DNA of 64,000 nt from Streptomyces atratus (GTDB taxonomy: Bacteria > Actinomycetota > Actinomycetes > Streptomycetales > Streptomycetaceae): assembly GCF_014648655.1 (NCBI RefSeq), contig NZ_BMRN01000025.1, positions 47,713 to 111,712 of the forward strand, written 5' to 3'. Under the pieces are notes generated by a model. The model saw only the letters and a list, made by a program, of their open reading frames with translations, was not told the DNA's origin and searched no databases. The position numbers and the translations under genes were made by a program. Every line of letters begins with the position of its first letter. Positions within the stretch are counted from its first letter, which is position 1. This document shows positions 51,073 through 59,468 of the stretch, piece by piece.

Positions 51073-52794
51073 TCAGAAGAGGAAGTAGCGCTGAGCCATG
51101 GGCAGTTCGGCCGCAGGTGCCGGTTCGACCGGTTCGCCGTCGATGGTCACGGCGAAGCTGTCGGGGTCGACGTGGACCTGCGGCAGTGCGTCGTTCTCCC
51201 GCATGTCGGCCTTGGTGACGCCGCGCGTGCTGGTGATCGGAACGAACCGCTTGCCGAGACCGAGGCGTTCGGGCAGCCCGTCCTCCATGGCCGCGTTCGC
51301 CACGAAGTTGAACGAGTTGGCGGCGGGCGCCCGACCGAATGCGCCGAACATCGGCCGCGGCATCACCGGCTGCGGGGTGGGGATGGACGCGTTGGCGTCG
51401 CCCATCTGCGCGTACGCGATCTGCCCGCCCTTGATGACGGTCTGCGGCTTGACGCCGAAGAACGCCGGGTCCCACAGCACCAGATCGGCGAGCTTGCCGG
51501 TCTCGACCGAACCGATCTCCCGGTCGAGGCCCTGAGCGACGGCGGGGTTGATGGTGTATTTGGCGACATAACGACGAACCCGGTGATTGTCGGCCCGACC
51601 GTCGCCGGGAAGGACGCCGCGGCGTTTCTTCATCACATGGGCGGTCTGCCAGGTGCGCAGGACGACCTCGCCGACGCGGCCCATCGCCTGGGCGTCGGAG
51701 GAGATGATCGAGATCGCCCCGAGGTCGTGGAGGATGTCCTCGGCCGCGATGGTGGAGGGACGGATCCGGGACTCGGCGAAGGCCAGGTCCTCCGGCACGG
51801 CGGGGTTGAGGTGGTGACAGACCATCAGCATGTCGAGGTGTTCCTCGATGGTGTTGACGGTGTGCGGCCGGGTCGGATTGGTGGAACTGGGCAGGACGTA
51901 CGGCTCCGAGACCACGGTGATGATGTCCGGGGCGTGCCCGCCACCGGCGCCTTCGGTGTGGTAGGCGTGGATGGAGCGCCCGGCGATGGCCGCGAGCGTA
52001 TCGGCGACGAAGCCGGCCTCGTTGAGGGTGTCCGTGTGGATGGCGAGCTGCGCGCCGCTCTCCTCGCACACGTTCAGACAGGCGTCGATGACGGCGGGAG
52101 TGGCACCCCAGTCCTCGTGGATCTTGAATCCGAGGGCACCGCTGCGCAGTTGGGCGCGCATGGCGTCGCCCGACATCGTGTTGCCCTTGCCCAGCAGCCC
52201 GATGTTGACGGGGTAGGCCTCCAGAGCCTCGAACATCCGGGCGAGGTGCCAGGCGCCCGGAGTGACCGTGGTCGCCTTCGTGCCCTCGGCCGGTCCGGTG
52301 CCGCCTCCGACGAGCGTGGTGACACCGGCGGAGAGCGCCTGGTCGACGATGGTCGGCGAGATGAAGTGGACATGGGCGTCGATGGCGCCCGCGGTGAGGA
52401 ACTTGCCGTTGCCCGCGACGATTTCGGTCTCGGGGCCGATGACCAGATCGGGGTGGACGCCGTCCATGGTGTCCGGGTTGCCGGCTTTGCCGATCCCGGT
52501 GATCCGGCCGTCGCGGATGCCGATGTCCGCCTTGACGATGCCCCAGTGGTCGATGATCACGGCGCCGGTGATGACGGTGTCCGGGGCGCCTTCGGCGCGG
52601 GAGGTGCACGCCTGGCCCATCGACTCGCGGATCACTTTGCCACCGCCGAAAACTGCCTCGTCCCCCGCGAGTCCGGGGCCGCCCGAGCGGTCCTCCTCGA
52701 TCTCGACGAGCAGATCGGTGTCGGCGAGCCGGATGCGGTCGCCGGTCGTGGGGCCGAACAGGTCGGCGTAGACGGCGCGGTCGAGTTCAGCCAT
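51073..52794 (-). CDS. ureC: Urease alpha subunit
   Basis: This 573-residue catalytic subunit hydrolyses urea to ammonia and carbamate. Nickel ligands are visible: His141 and His143 (HVHF), carbamylated Lys224 (GFKIHEDWG), His253 (HTDTLNE), His279 (HTEGAGGGH) and Asp367 (SSDAQAMG). The active-site flap region CHHLNPAVPED carries His327/328. The length is standard. ATG at 52794 has GGAGG eight bases upstream and overlaps the ureB stop by eight bases. Confidence 0.98.
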   Translation of the reverse strand: MAELDRAVYADLFGPTTGDRIRLADTDLLVEIEEDRSGGPGLAGDEAVFGGGKVIRESMGQACTSRAEGAPDTVITGAVIIDHWGIVKADIGIRDGRITGIGKAGNPDTMDGVHPDLVIGPETEIVAGNGKFLTAGAIDAHVHFISPTIVDQALSAGVTTLVGGGTGPAEGTKATTVTPGAWHLARMFEALEAYPVNIGLLGKGNTMSGDAMRAQLRSGALGFKIHEDWGATPAVIDACLNVCEESGAQLAIHTDTLNEAGFVADTLAAIAGRSIHAYHTEGAGGGHAPDIITVVSEPYVLPSSTNPTRPHTVNTIEEHLDMLMVCHHLNPAVPEDLAFAESRIRPSTIAAEDILHDLGAISIISSDAQAMGRVGEVVLRTWQTAHVMKKRRGVLPGDGRADNHRVRRYVAKYTINPAVAQGLDREIGSVETGKLADLVLWDPAFFGVKPQTVIKGGQIAYAQMGDANASIPTPQPVMPRPMFGAFGRAPAANSFNFVANAAMEDGLPERLGLGKRFVPITSTRGVTKADMRENDALPQVHVDPDSFAVTIDGEPVEPAPAAELPMAQRYFLF

Positions 52795-53098
52795 CGAGGG
52801 CACCTCCCGTTTCGCCGCGCAGGCCGGGGACGATGCGCCGTCCGGCGAGGGGGACGAGCTCGATGTCGACGGGCACGCCGGGCTCGAAGCGCACGGCGGT
52901 CCCGGCGGCGATGTTCAGCCTCAGTCCGCGGGCGGCCGCACGGTCGAAGTCCAGGCCCGGGTTGGCCTCGGCGAAGTGATAGTGCGAACCGACCTGGACG
53001 GGCCGGTCGGCGGCGTTGAGAACGGTGAGGCGGGTGACGGACCGGCCCTCGTTGAACGGTACGGGCCCGTCTCCGTACAGGATCTCTCCGGGAATCAT
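52787..53098 (-). CDS. ureB: Urease beta subunit
   Basis: This 103-residue structural subunit begins MIPGEILYGDGPV and contains VGSHYHFAEANPGLDFDR, both diagnostic. ATG at 53098 sits eight bases after GGGAGG; a GTG at 53107 lies inside the ribosome site and was rejected. It starts 15 bases after ureA and overlaps ureC by eight bases. Confidence 0.97.
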   Translation of the reverse strand: MIPGEILYGDGPVPFNEGRSVTRLTVLNAADRPVQVGSHYHFAEANPGLDFDRAAARGLRLNIAAGTAVRFEPGVPVDIELVPLAGRRIVPGLRGETGGALDG

Positions 53099-53113
53099 CG
53101 GTGACACCTCCCG

Positions 53114-53416
53114 TCAGACGATCGGCTCGTGCACGGTCACGAGCTTGGTGCCGTCCGGGAAGGTGGCCTCGACCTGGACGTCATGGATCATCTCGGGGAC
53201 CCCGTCCATGACGTCTTCGCGGGAGAGCACCTTGCGGCCCGATGCCATCAGTTCGGAGACCGTACGACCGTCGCGGGCACCCTCCAGCAGATGGGTGGTG
53301 ATCAGCGCGACCGCCTCGGGGTGGTTGAGCCGCAGTCCGCGCGCCCTCCGCTTCTGAGCCACGTCGGCAGCAACATGGATGAGCAGGCGTTCCTGCTCAT
53401 GCGGGGTCAGTTGCAT
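53114..53416 (-). CDS. ureA: Urease gamma subunit
   Basis: This 100-residue subunit has the typical MQLTPHEQERLLIHVAADVA start and the GRTVSELMASGRKVL and VMDGVPEMIHDVQVEATFPD segments. It is the first gene of the urease cluster. A GGTGGAAGC stretch upstream gives a modest ribosome site. The 138 bases between it and the TetR stop probably contain the operon promoter and nitrogen-control site. Confidence 0.97.
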   Translation of the reverse strand: MQLTPHEQERLLIHVAADVAQKRRARGLRLNHPEAVALITTHLLEGARDGRTVSELMASGRKVLSREDVMDGVPEMIHDVQVEATFPDGTKLVTVHEPIV

Positions 53417-53478
53417 GCTTCCACCTCACAGTCCTGTGCCCAGTACCGGCCCTGGGCGCAGCGAGACACTAGCCGCCC

Positions 53479-53493
53479 TCAACAGACTGTTGA
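53479..53493. promoter_or_regulatory. Inverted repeat in the ureA leader region
   Basis: TCAACA-GAC-TGTTGA is a perfect inverted repeat with a three-base spacer, 63 bases upstream of the ureA start. It may be an operator; the protein is unknown. Confidence 0.4.
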
Positions 53494-53542
53494 ACATCGA
53501 ACCGGTCTCTCGCGGCGAGGTATTGCACGTTAGGGCCGAAGT

Positions 53543-53558
53543 TTTTCCGGCGCGTTAA
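53543..53558 (-). promoter_or_regulatory. GlnR-like box upstream of ureA
   Basis: On the minus strand TTAAC, six bases, then GAAAA resembles the actinobacterial GlnR pattern gTnAC-n6-GaAAC with mismatches at the first and last positions. It lies 127 bases upstream of ureA, and urease genes are known GlnR targets in Streptomyces. It overlaps the stop of the TetR gene. Confidence 0.35.
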
Positions 53559-54175
53559 CCGATCTTTTGCAGATCCATGGACATCAGGCCGCGCAGGCCG
53601 TTTTCCAGCACTTCGGGTTCGGCGTCACCGAAGAGCGCCATCTGCGCGAAGAACCCCTGCGCGGCCGCCATCATCGCCCGCGCCACATGGTCGGCGGGTA
53701 CGTCCGCCCGCATGACCCCGGCCTTGCGGTAGCCCTCGACCACGTCCGCCCAGACGACACGCATGGTGCTGAACCCGTCGTCGAATGTGGCGGCCAGGCG
53801 CTCATTGCGCAGGGTCTCGGACCACACCTGCACGATCAGAGCGGCGAACTGCCGCCCGTCCAGACCGCACACCTCCCCCGAGAACAGCCCACGCAGCACC
53901 CGGCCGAGCAGTACATCGGGGGTCGGCGGCGGGGTGGCGTCCGCAGCCTCCTGGAAGGCCAGACGAATACTGGTGAACGCCTCATCGGCGATGGCCGCGA
54001 TCAGGTCTTCCTTCCCGCTGAAGTAGCGGTAGACCGCACCGGCCGACAGGCCGACCTCCTTCAGCACCCCCTGCATCGACGTGCCGTGGAAGCCGTCGCG
54101 CGCGAAGCAGCGTGCCGCGCCGTCGATGATCTGCCGGCGGCGGGCGTCGAGGTGTTCCTGAGATACACGGGCCAT
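53555..54175 (-). CDS. TetR family transcriptional regulator
   Basis: This 206-residue repressor has the helix-turn-helix SMQGVLKEVGLSAGAVYRYF at about residues 33-52 and the usual FSGKEDLI continuation. The C-terminal domain is helical with an unknown ligand. ATG at 54175 lies six bases after a -10 box TAGGTT with a -35 TTGTCA 17 bases away, so the message is probably leaderless. A GAACGTTC palindrome sits inside that spacer, which argues for autorepression. The divergent membrane-protein gene at 54282 carries a second copy of the element and is the likely target. Confidence 0.9.
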   Translation of the reverse strand: MARVSQEHLDARRRQIIDGAARCFARDGFHGTSMQGVLKEVGLSAGAVYRYFSGKEDLIAAIADEAFTSIRLAFQEAADATPPPTPDVLLGRVLRGLFSGEVCGLDGRQFAALIVQVWSETLRNERLAATFDDGFSTMRVVWADVVEGYRKAGVMRADVPADHVARAMMAAAQGFFAQMALFGDAEPEVLENGLRGLMSMDLQKIG

Positions 54176-54181
54176 ATGGCA

Positions 54182-54260
54182 AACCTAAAACGAACGTTCC
54201 TTCTTGACAAGCCCCGACACCGACGGACAGTGTGGTCACCATCTAAAACGAACGATCTTT
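54182..54260. promoter_or_regulatory. Divergent promoter region with duplicated operator
   Basis: The 12-base element CTAAAACGAACG occurs twice in direct orientation, at 54185 and 54243. The first copy continues as the palindrome GAACGTTC and lies between the -35 (TTGTCA, 54205-54210 on the minus strand) and -10 (TAGGTT, 54182-54187) of the TetR gene. The second lies in the leader of the divergent gene, downstream of a TTGACA at 54204. This fits TetR repression of both directions. Confidence 0.65.
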
Positions 54261-54281
54261 CTCTTTGAATCGAGGCCTCTC

Positions 54282-55271
54282 GTGTCCGCTGCCCCGAACC
54301 GCCGCATGGTGGCGGTCATCCTGCTGATCCCCGTGGTGGTGATCCTCGCGCTCTGGGCCTTCGCCTGGCCCGCGGCCCGGATCGCACCACACGATCTGCC
54401 CGTCGGGGTAGCCGGTTCCGCACCGGCCGCCGATCGGCTCCAGCAGCGGTTCGAGCAGCGCGAGGGCGCCTTCGAGGTCCATCGTTACGCCTCCGCGGCC
54501 GATGCCCGCCGCGCGATAGAAGACCGGTCCATATACGGCGCAGTCGTGGCCACCCCGCAGGGCCCGCAGCTGCTGACAGCCTCCGCGGCAAGCCCGGTGG
54601 TGGCCCAACTGCTGCACGAAGCAGTCACGGCCCAGGCCCCCGAGGGCGCTCAGGTGCAGGTCGAGGATGTGGTGGCGGCGCCCGCCGGGGATCCGCGCGG
54701 CAGCGCGCTCGGTGCGAGCTTCCTGCCACTGGCGATCGCCGGAGTACTCTCGGGCTCCGCGGTCACGATGCTGCGGCTGCGCGGGGGCCGGGCCGCACTG
54801 GCACTCATCGGCGTGGCCACGCTGGTCGGGATCGGCGCGGCGGCGCTGACCGACAACTGGCTCGGCGTGATCACCGGCGACTGGTGGGCCGAAGCCGGAA
54901 CGCTGGGCCTCACCGTCCTGGCCATCGGCGGGACGGTGGCGGGGCTCGCCGCACTGATCGGTCCACCCGGCGTCGGCCTCGGCGCCCTGCTGATGGTGCT
55001 GCTCGGAAACCCGTTCTCCGGCGTGACCAGCGCTCCCGAGCTGTTGCCCCGGCCCATCGGGACGATCGGACAGCTGATGCCGCCGGGTGCGGGCGGCTCA
55101 CTGCTGCGGTCGGTCGCCTTCTTCGACGGCAGCGATGCGGGCAGTGCGCTGCTCACGCTCACGCTGTGGGCGGCGCTCGGGCTGACGGCGGTACTCATCG
55201 GCGGCCGACGCCGGGCCCGGCGCCCGGCCGCACCCGCTCCCGGCACCCCGGAGCCGGCCCTGGCGGGCTGA
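54282..55271 (+). CDS. Membrane protein, ABC-2/DUF3533-like
   Basis: This 329-residue protein has an N-terminal membrane segment (MVAVILLIPVVVILALWAF), an extracytoplasmic domain of about 110 residues (DLPVGVAGSAPAADRLQQRF onward), and five or six membrane segments over residues 145-315. This layout is that of the YhgE/DUF3533 or ABC-2-type permease-like proteins, which are often under TetR control. The transport substrate is unknown. GTG at 54282 is chosen because the first helix follows at once; the ribosome site is weak. It is divergent from a TetR gene with shared operators. Confidence 0.75.
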   Translation: MSAAPNRRMVAVILLIPVVVILALWAFAWPAARIAPHDLPVGVAGSAPAADRLQQRFEQREGAFEVHRYASAADARRAIEDRSIYGAVVATPQGPQLLTASAASPVVAQLLHEAVTAQAPEGAQVQVEDVVAAPAGDPRGSALGASFLPLAIAGVLSGSAVTMLRLRGGRAALALIGVATLVGIGAAALTDNWLGVITGDWWAEAGTLGLTVLAIGGTVAGLAALIGPPGVGLGALLMVLLGNPFSGVTSAPELLPRPIGTIGQLMPPGAGGSLLRSVAFFDGSDAGSALLTLTLWAALGLTAVLIGGRRRARRPAAPAPGTPEPALAG

Positions 55272-55283
55272 CCCCGTTCGAGC

Positions 55284-55324
55284 ATGCCGTGCGCCCCCGC
55301 CGCAACGGGCGGGGCGCACGGCAT
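55284..55324. terminator. Bidirectional terminator hairpin
   Basis: A stem with a 14-base perfect outer part, ATGCCGTGCGCCCC against its complement, spans 55284-55324 between the convergent membrane-protein and antitoxin genes. Confidence 0.8.
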
Positions 55325-55353
55325 TTCCGCGTCTCGGGACGTCAGTGGGGCGC

Positions 55354-55638
55354 TCAGCTGCCCGGCTCGCGGTGCCCCCTGTGTTCCGCCGCGATGCCGA
55401 AGCGTCGCCGTTCGCCGGGAGCGGACACGGAGGAGCCGATCGAGGAGACCGAGCTGATCACCTGCTCCTCGGCAGCCGCCTCGTCGTTTTCGAGTCGCTC
55501 CAGGTCAGCGGCCGAAACGAGCGCCACGAGCGGCTTGCCGTGCCGCGTCACGACCACTCGCTCGCCGCCGTAGACAACGCGGTTGATCAGTTCGGCGAGC
55601 TCAGCTCGGGCTTGCGTCACCGGAATCTCGTAGGCCAT
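55354..55638 (-). CDS. Phd/YefM family antitoxin, without adjacent toxin
   Basis: This 94-residue protein has the Phd/YefM DNA-binding fold: MAYEIPVTQARAELAELINR at the N-terminus, then VVYGGERVVVTRHGKPLVAL and the ALVSAADLERLE helix. These antitoxins neutralise a RelE/YoeB- or Doc-type toxin and repress their own operon. ATG at 55638 is preceded by AGGGAG. The C-terminal 35 residues are low-complexity and charged. No toxin gene lies within the neighbouring kilobase on either side, so it is orphaned or acts alone as a repressor. Confidence 0.88.
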   Translation of the reverse strand: MAYEIPVTQARAELAELINRVVYGGERVVVTRHGKPLVALVSAADLERLENDEAAAEEQVISSVSSIGSSVSAPGERRRFGIAAEHRGHREPGS

Positions 55639-55820
55639 GCTCCCTAGCCTATGTAATGTCCACCTGGTCCGCCGTGGTCCGTAGCGACAGCGATTATCCA
55701 GGTCAGAGGCTCTCGCGTGCTTCCGTGCGCTCTCGTTTGTGAGAGATGTGTGAGACGAGGTGAGACGAAGAGTTTTCTGGTCGCACTGAATCCTGGCGGG
55801 TCTCAGCGGGGATCGACGCC

Positions 55821-56529
55821 TCACATGACGCGATCGGGCTGGTGCAGCCAGACGTCCTGGCCGTGAGGTCCCCCGGCCGGCCCGAAGGCGTCGGCGGGCG
55901 GCTCACCGAGACGGACATACCGCGCGCACAGCCTCGGGGCTGGACCCACAAGCAGCGCGGCCTGCATCCTCCGCCGTCGCCGCGTGTGCGACATCCCGCA
56001 GGTTCCTCCGAGCTCCGCTGAGAGCTTGCCCCTGTGGCCAGGGGGTTCTTCCTCCGTCGGATGCTCTTCCGTCCGGTGACGGAACTTCTGGATTCCTGAA
56101 GCTTTCTGATGTTGTCCGACCGATCCGCGGTCTGAGCGAAGGCGAGGAGGCTCGGGCCGGCGTCACCGGCAGTCGCAAGAGGCCCTCGCGAGCATCAGGC
56201 GCCGGTCTCGACTGAGGCGCCGGCAGGCCGCCCGCGACCCGGCCCGGCGGCGATGACGTCTCCTGGCGGCGCGATGGCCGGTCCTCGGTTTCCGCACAGA
56301 GCACGGCGGCGTCCGGGTTGCCCGGTTCGGACGCCTGCCACAGGTCCACGGTCCGTCTGCCCGCCGCCTGGTCCGCGAGCAAACGGATGCGGTGAGCACG
56401 CCTGCCCCAGCCGCCGGGCACTCGTGCCAGCAGATCGCGGGCCCCTTCCCAGCGGCCCAGGAACATGTCCTGTCGGGCCTCGGCGAGGGCCCTGTCGCCG
56501 AACGTCGGATCGTAAACCGGTGCTGTGTC
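55821..56529 (-). pseudogene. Remnant of an unknown Streptomyces protein in two pieces
   Basis: Two protein-like stretches lie on the minus strand in different frames. The first (about 56281-56529) reads YDPTFGDRALAEARQDMFLG, then GWGRRAHRIRLLADQAAG and SEPGNPDAAVLCAETE, an alpha-helical repeat-like pattern. The second (55821-55931) reads LGEPPADAFGPAGG and HGQDVWLHQPDRVM with a clean stop. They look like the front and end of one hypothetical protein with a large internal deletion. The 350 bases between show no coding signal. The function is unknown. Confidence 0.5.
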
Positions 56530-56620
56530 GCCGCGGCGCAGGCAGGCAGAAGCTCGCGCTCCTTCGTGCGATTCGAGTGGGCTGGCCAGAACATCGTTCT
56601 CGGCCAGTTCTTCGTCGAGA

Positions 56621-56929
56621 AGCGACGGCGACCACCACCCACCCGCTGAGCAATCCGAGGAAGGGGTGCAGGCTCCTGGCCACCCAGGAGTAGGAGGCAC
56701 CGGAGTTGACGTCAAGTCGCCCCAGGCGCCGGAAGGCGAGGCGATGCCCACCGTCGGGATCGCGCGTAAAGCAGGCTGGGGTGGCGAAGCCGACCGCTGT
56801 GACAAGTGCGGCAATCAGTGCGACGACGGTGTACGCCGGTCTGCATCCGGCGACCGCCATGAGCACGGAGTCGAGCGTTCCCGGGGCACTTGCTCTCAGC
56901 CCGCTTCCGCCGTTGCCGGTTCTGTCCAT
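56621..56929 (-). pseudogene. N-terminal fragment of an APC-family amino-acid permease
   Basis: The minus-strand frame reads APGTLDSVLMAVAGCRPAYT, then ALIAALVTAVGFATPA and DVNSGASYSWVARSLHPFLG followed by LLSGWVVVAVA. This is the first two or three membrane helices of an amino-acid/polyamine permease, including the conserved GASYSWV segment. Near 56620 the resemblance ends abruptly and the remnant of an unrelated protein begins. The other nine or ten helices are absent, so it is a dead fragment. Confidence 0.65.
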
Positions 56930-57007
56930 TCACCGCACGCGTTTGCGCTGTTGTCTCGAACAGAGGTGGTCCGGCCGTCGCCGGCGCCGGCCAGCCACTG
57001 GCTGTTG

Positions 57008-58152
57008 TCAGGCGATGGGCTGCTGCTGGGTGACGCAGTGGATGCCGCCGCCTCCGGTGCCGAGGCGGTCGATGTTGAGCTGTTCGATGACGCGGTCCGG
57101 GTAGAGGCGGGCCATAGTCGCCTTCGCGGCCCCGTCCGCCGTCGTGTCGCCGAAGTTAGCGGAGATGACAGCGCCGTTGCAGAGGTAGTAGTTGGCGTAC
57201 GAGGCGAGGAAGTTCTGGTTTGTGGATCGGATTTTGTTGTAGTCGGGGCCCTGGAGCGTCGTCACCGTCATCGCACTGCCGGTGGCCGTCGTGGACGTGG
57301 ACAGGACCTGGTACTGCCGGCGCGCGTCATTCGCGTACGCGTCGTTGTCCGACGCGAGGGGCATCTGGACGAGCGCCTTGCCGGGGGCCAGGAAGCGGGA
57401 CGTGGCGTCGACGTGGTCGTCGGTGATGTCCTGGCCGCGGACACCGTCGAACCAGATGACCTTCGAGGCGCCGTACGCGTCGCACATCGCCGCCCCAGCT
57501 CGCTCTCCGACATCCCGGGGTTGCGGTTGCGGTTCACGAGACTGCTGCGGGTGGCCATCAGGGTGCCGTTGCCGTCCTGCTCGATGGCGCCGCCCTCGCC
57601 GACGAGGCCGGCGTAGGTGAATGGCACGCCCACATAGGAGGCGATCCGCTCGGCGACGAGGGCGTCCTTGGCGTGGGTCTGCTTGTTGCCCCAGCCGTTG
57701 AAGCCGAGCCCCACGGCGTCGAGGCCGCCGGAGCCGTCCGTACGGAAGACAGGCCCGGTGTCACGCATCCAGCAGTCGTCGACGGGAACGGAGCTGAGGA
57801 TGGTGACCGCGGAGCCGCACATCGAGCGGGCCTTGGCCGCGCCGGCGGAGTTGGCGCACATGACGACCGGTTCGTACTTCGCGATCGTGCGGGCGATCAG
57901 GGCGATGTCGGCCTGGACGCCGCCCAGGCCGCTGCCCCAGATCGCGGTGCGGTCCGGCCAGGCCATCCACGTACGGGTGTGGCGGACGTCCTCGGCCGGG
58001 ATCCTGAAGGCGTCGGCGGCCCCGACGGCCCCGGCCCGGCCCTGGGCGGTGGTTGCGATGGCGGCGCCGGCAACGGTCAGCCCGGCCGCCGCGAGGAACC
58101 CTCGCCGGTTCAGGCCCCGGCATGCGTGGCGGCCGGCGATGTGATCGTTCAT
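57008..58152 (-). pseudogene. Agmatine deiminase, Tat-exported, interrupted by a one-base frameshift
   Basis: Together two overlapping frames encode a full peptidyl-arginine/agmatine deiminase-like enzyme that would convert agmatine to N-carbamoylputrescine. The first frame (from 58152) has a Tat signal (LNRRGFLAAAG), RTWMAWPDR, DDCWMRDTGP and LGFNGWGNKQ. The second (57008-57487) continues with CDAYGASKVIWFDGVRGQDI, DDHVD and the catalytic Cys in GGGGIHCVTQQQ. The break is at a G-run near 57490: one extra G would restore ELGAAMCDAYG. This may be a true mutation or a sequencing slip. A GGAGGT site precedes the ATG. Confidence 0.88.
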
Positions 58153-58314
58153 GGTTGACCTCCAGTGTCAACTGGCTCTCGCAGTCAAATGGTTGGCAAA
58201 CATCACGCAGCCGACCGAGCCGGCGGCGTGTCTCGGCCAGGGGCACGCACCCGGCCGGCAGGCAGCTGGATGCGCACGCTCACCGCGGGGCGCCCGGGGA
58301 CGCCCCGGGGGCCT

Positions 58315-59112
58315 TCAGAGTGCCCGGCGGGCGGCGGCGATCGCCTCGGGGTCCCAGCCGGGGTGCGGCGCGGATTCCAGCAGAAGCCGTGTGTAGGGGT
58401 GTTGCGGTGCGGCGAGCACCTCGGCCGTGGGTCCCGCCTCCACGATGCGGCCCTGGCGCATGACGATGACATCGTCGGTGACGCAGCGGACCACGCCGAG
58501 GTCGTGGGTGATGAACAGATAGCCGATCCGAGTCTCCTCACGGATGTCGGCGAGCAGGTTGAGGATCTGTGCCTGTACGGAGACGTCGAGCGCGGCGACC
58601 GCCTCGTCGAGGACGAGGACGGCCGGTTGCACGGCGAGGGCCCGGGCGATGGCGACGCGCTGGCGCTGCCCGCCGGAGAGCTGCCGGGGCAGCGCGTCGG
58701 CGGCGCGGGTTCCCAGGCCGACCTGGTCGAGGAGCTCGCTGATGCGCCGGTCGTGGTCGGTACCGGGGAAGTGCAGGCGCAGGGTTTCGCGCAGGACCCC
58801 CTCGACACTGGTTCGGGGATCGAGGGAAAGGTACGGATCCTGGAATTCCATCTGGACTTCGCGTGCCCGCGCCAGGCGCTGGGCCCGGCCGCGCCTTCGC
58901 CCGCCGCGGGCCCGGCCCCGTACGAGGACGTGGCCGGCATCGGCCTGTTCCAGACCGACGACGATCCGGGCGGTGGTGGTCTTGCCGGACCCGGATTCGC
59001 CGACGATGCCCAGGGAGCCGCCCTCGGGGAGGGCGAAGGACACGTCGTCGACGGCGCGGACGTCTCCGTAGGCGCGGTGAAGGCCGACGGCCTCCAGGGC
59101 GTGCTCAGGCAT
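58315..59112 (-). CDS. Oligopeptide ABC transporter ATPase (OppF/DppF type)
   Basis: This 265-residue ATPase has Walker A GESGSGKTTT, the ABC signature LSGGQRQRVAIARALA, Walker B AVLVLDEAVAALD and the switch His in FITHDLGVV. The C-terminal HPYTRLLLESAP is the oligopeptide/dipeptide-type tail. ATG at 59112 overlaps by eight bases the stop of a truncated OppD-like partner, showing that a complete operon once stood here. No permease or binding-protein genes remain nearby, so the transporter is probably non-functional or the ATPase serves another one. Confidence 0.88.
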   Translation of the reverse strand: MPEHALEAVGLHRAYGDVRAVDDVSFALPEGGSLGIVGESGSGKTTTARIVVGLEQADAGHVLVRGRARGGRRRGRAQRLARAREVQMEFQDPYLSLDPRTSVEGVLRETLRLHFPGTDHDRRISELLDQVGLGTRAADALPRQLSGGQRQRVAIARALAVQPAVLVLDEAVAALDVSVQAQILNLLADIREETRIGYLFITHDLGVVRCVTDDVIVMRQGRIVEAGPTAEVLAAPQHPYTRLLLESAPHPGWDPEAIAAARRAL

Positions 59113-59224
59113 CGACGGGGCTCCCTTCGAGACGGTCGGTGTGGTGGCAGGCGGCTCGATGGTCCGGCAGGCCGGGTGCCCGCAGCGGCTCGGGAGTCCG
59201 CTGGTCGCAGATCTCCGTGGCCAG
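59105..59224 (-). pseudogene. C-terminal stub of an OppD/DppD-type ABC ATPase
   Basis: The minus-strand frame ending at 59105 reads LATEICDQRTPEPLRAPGLP, then HRAACHHTDRLEG. This is the Cys-containing tail that closes OppD/DppD proteins. Just upstream (59224-59228) the resemblance stops and a plus-strand agmatine deiminase fragment begins, so about 290 residues were lost at a recombination junction. Confidence 0.7.
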
Positions 59225-59227
59225 CAG

Positions 59228-59368
59228 GACGGCGACATCGTCGGTGTCGACTTCAATTTCAACGGGTGGGGCAACAAGCAGATACGCACCAACGACGCCC
59301 AGGTGGGCCACACTCTCCTGGCGAAGTACGACATCCCCCGCAGGACGGCTCCCCTGGTCGCCGAGGAA
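59228..59368 (+). pseudogene. Internal fragment of a second agmatine deiminase
   Basis: The plus-strand frame reads DGDIVGVDFNFNGWGNKQ, then AQVGHTLLAKYDIPRRTAPL and VAEE. FNFNGWGNKQ and the following helix are hallmarks of agmatine deiminases. The sequence differs from the neighbouring copy at 57008-58152 (LGFNGWGNKQ), so it comes from a different paralogue. Both ends are cut off and there is no start site. Confidence 0.75.
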
Positions 59369-59468
59369 TGCGACTCCCCGTCCCCCGGCAGACTGCTGAT
59401 CGACGGGCTAGCCGGCTAGCCAGTAGGGCTTGGTCAGGTTAGGGCTGCTACGGGAGTAGGCCGATCGG

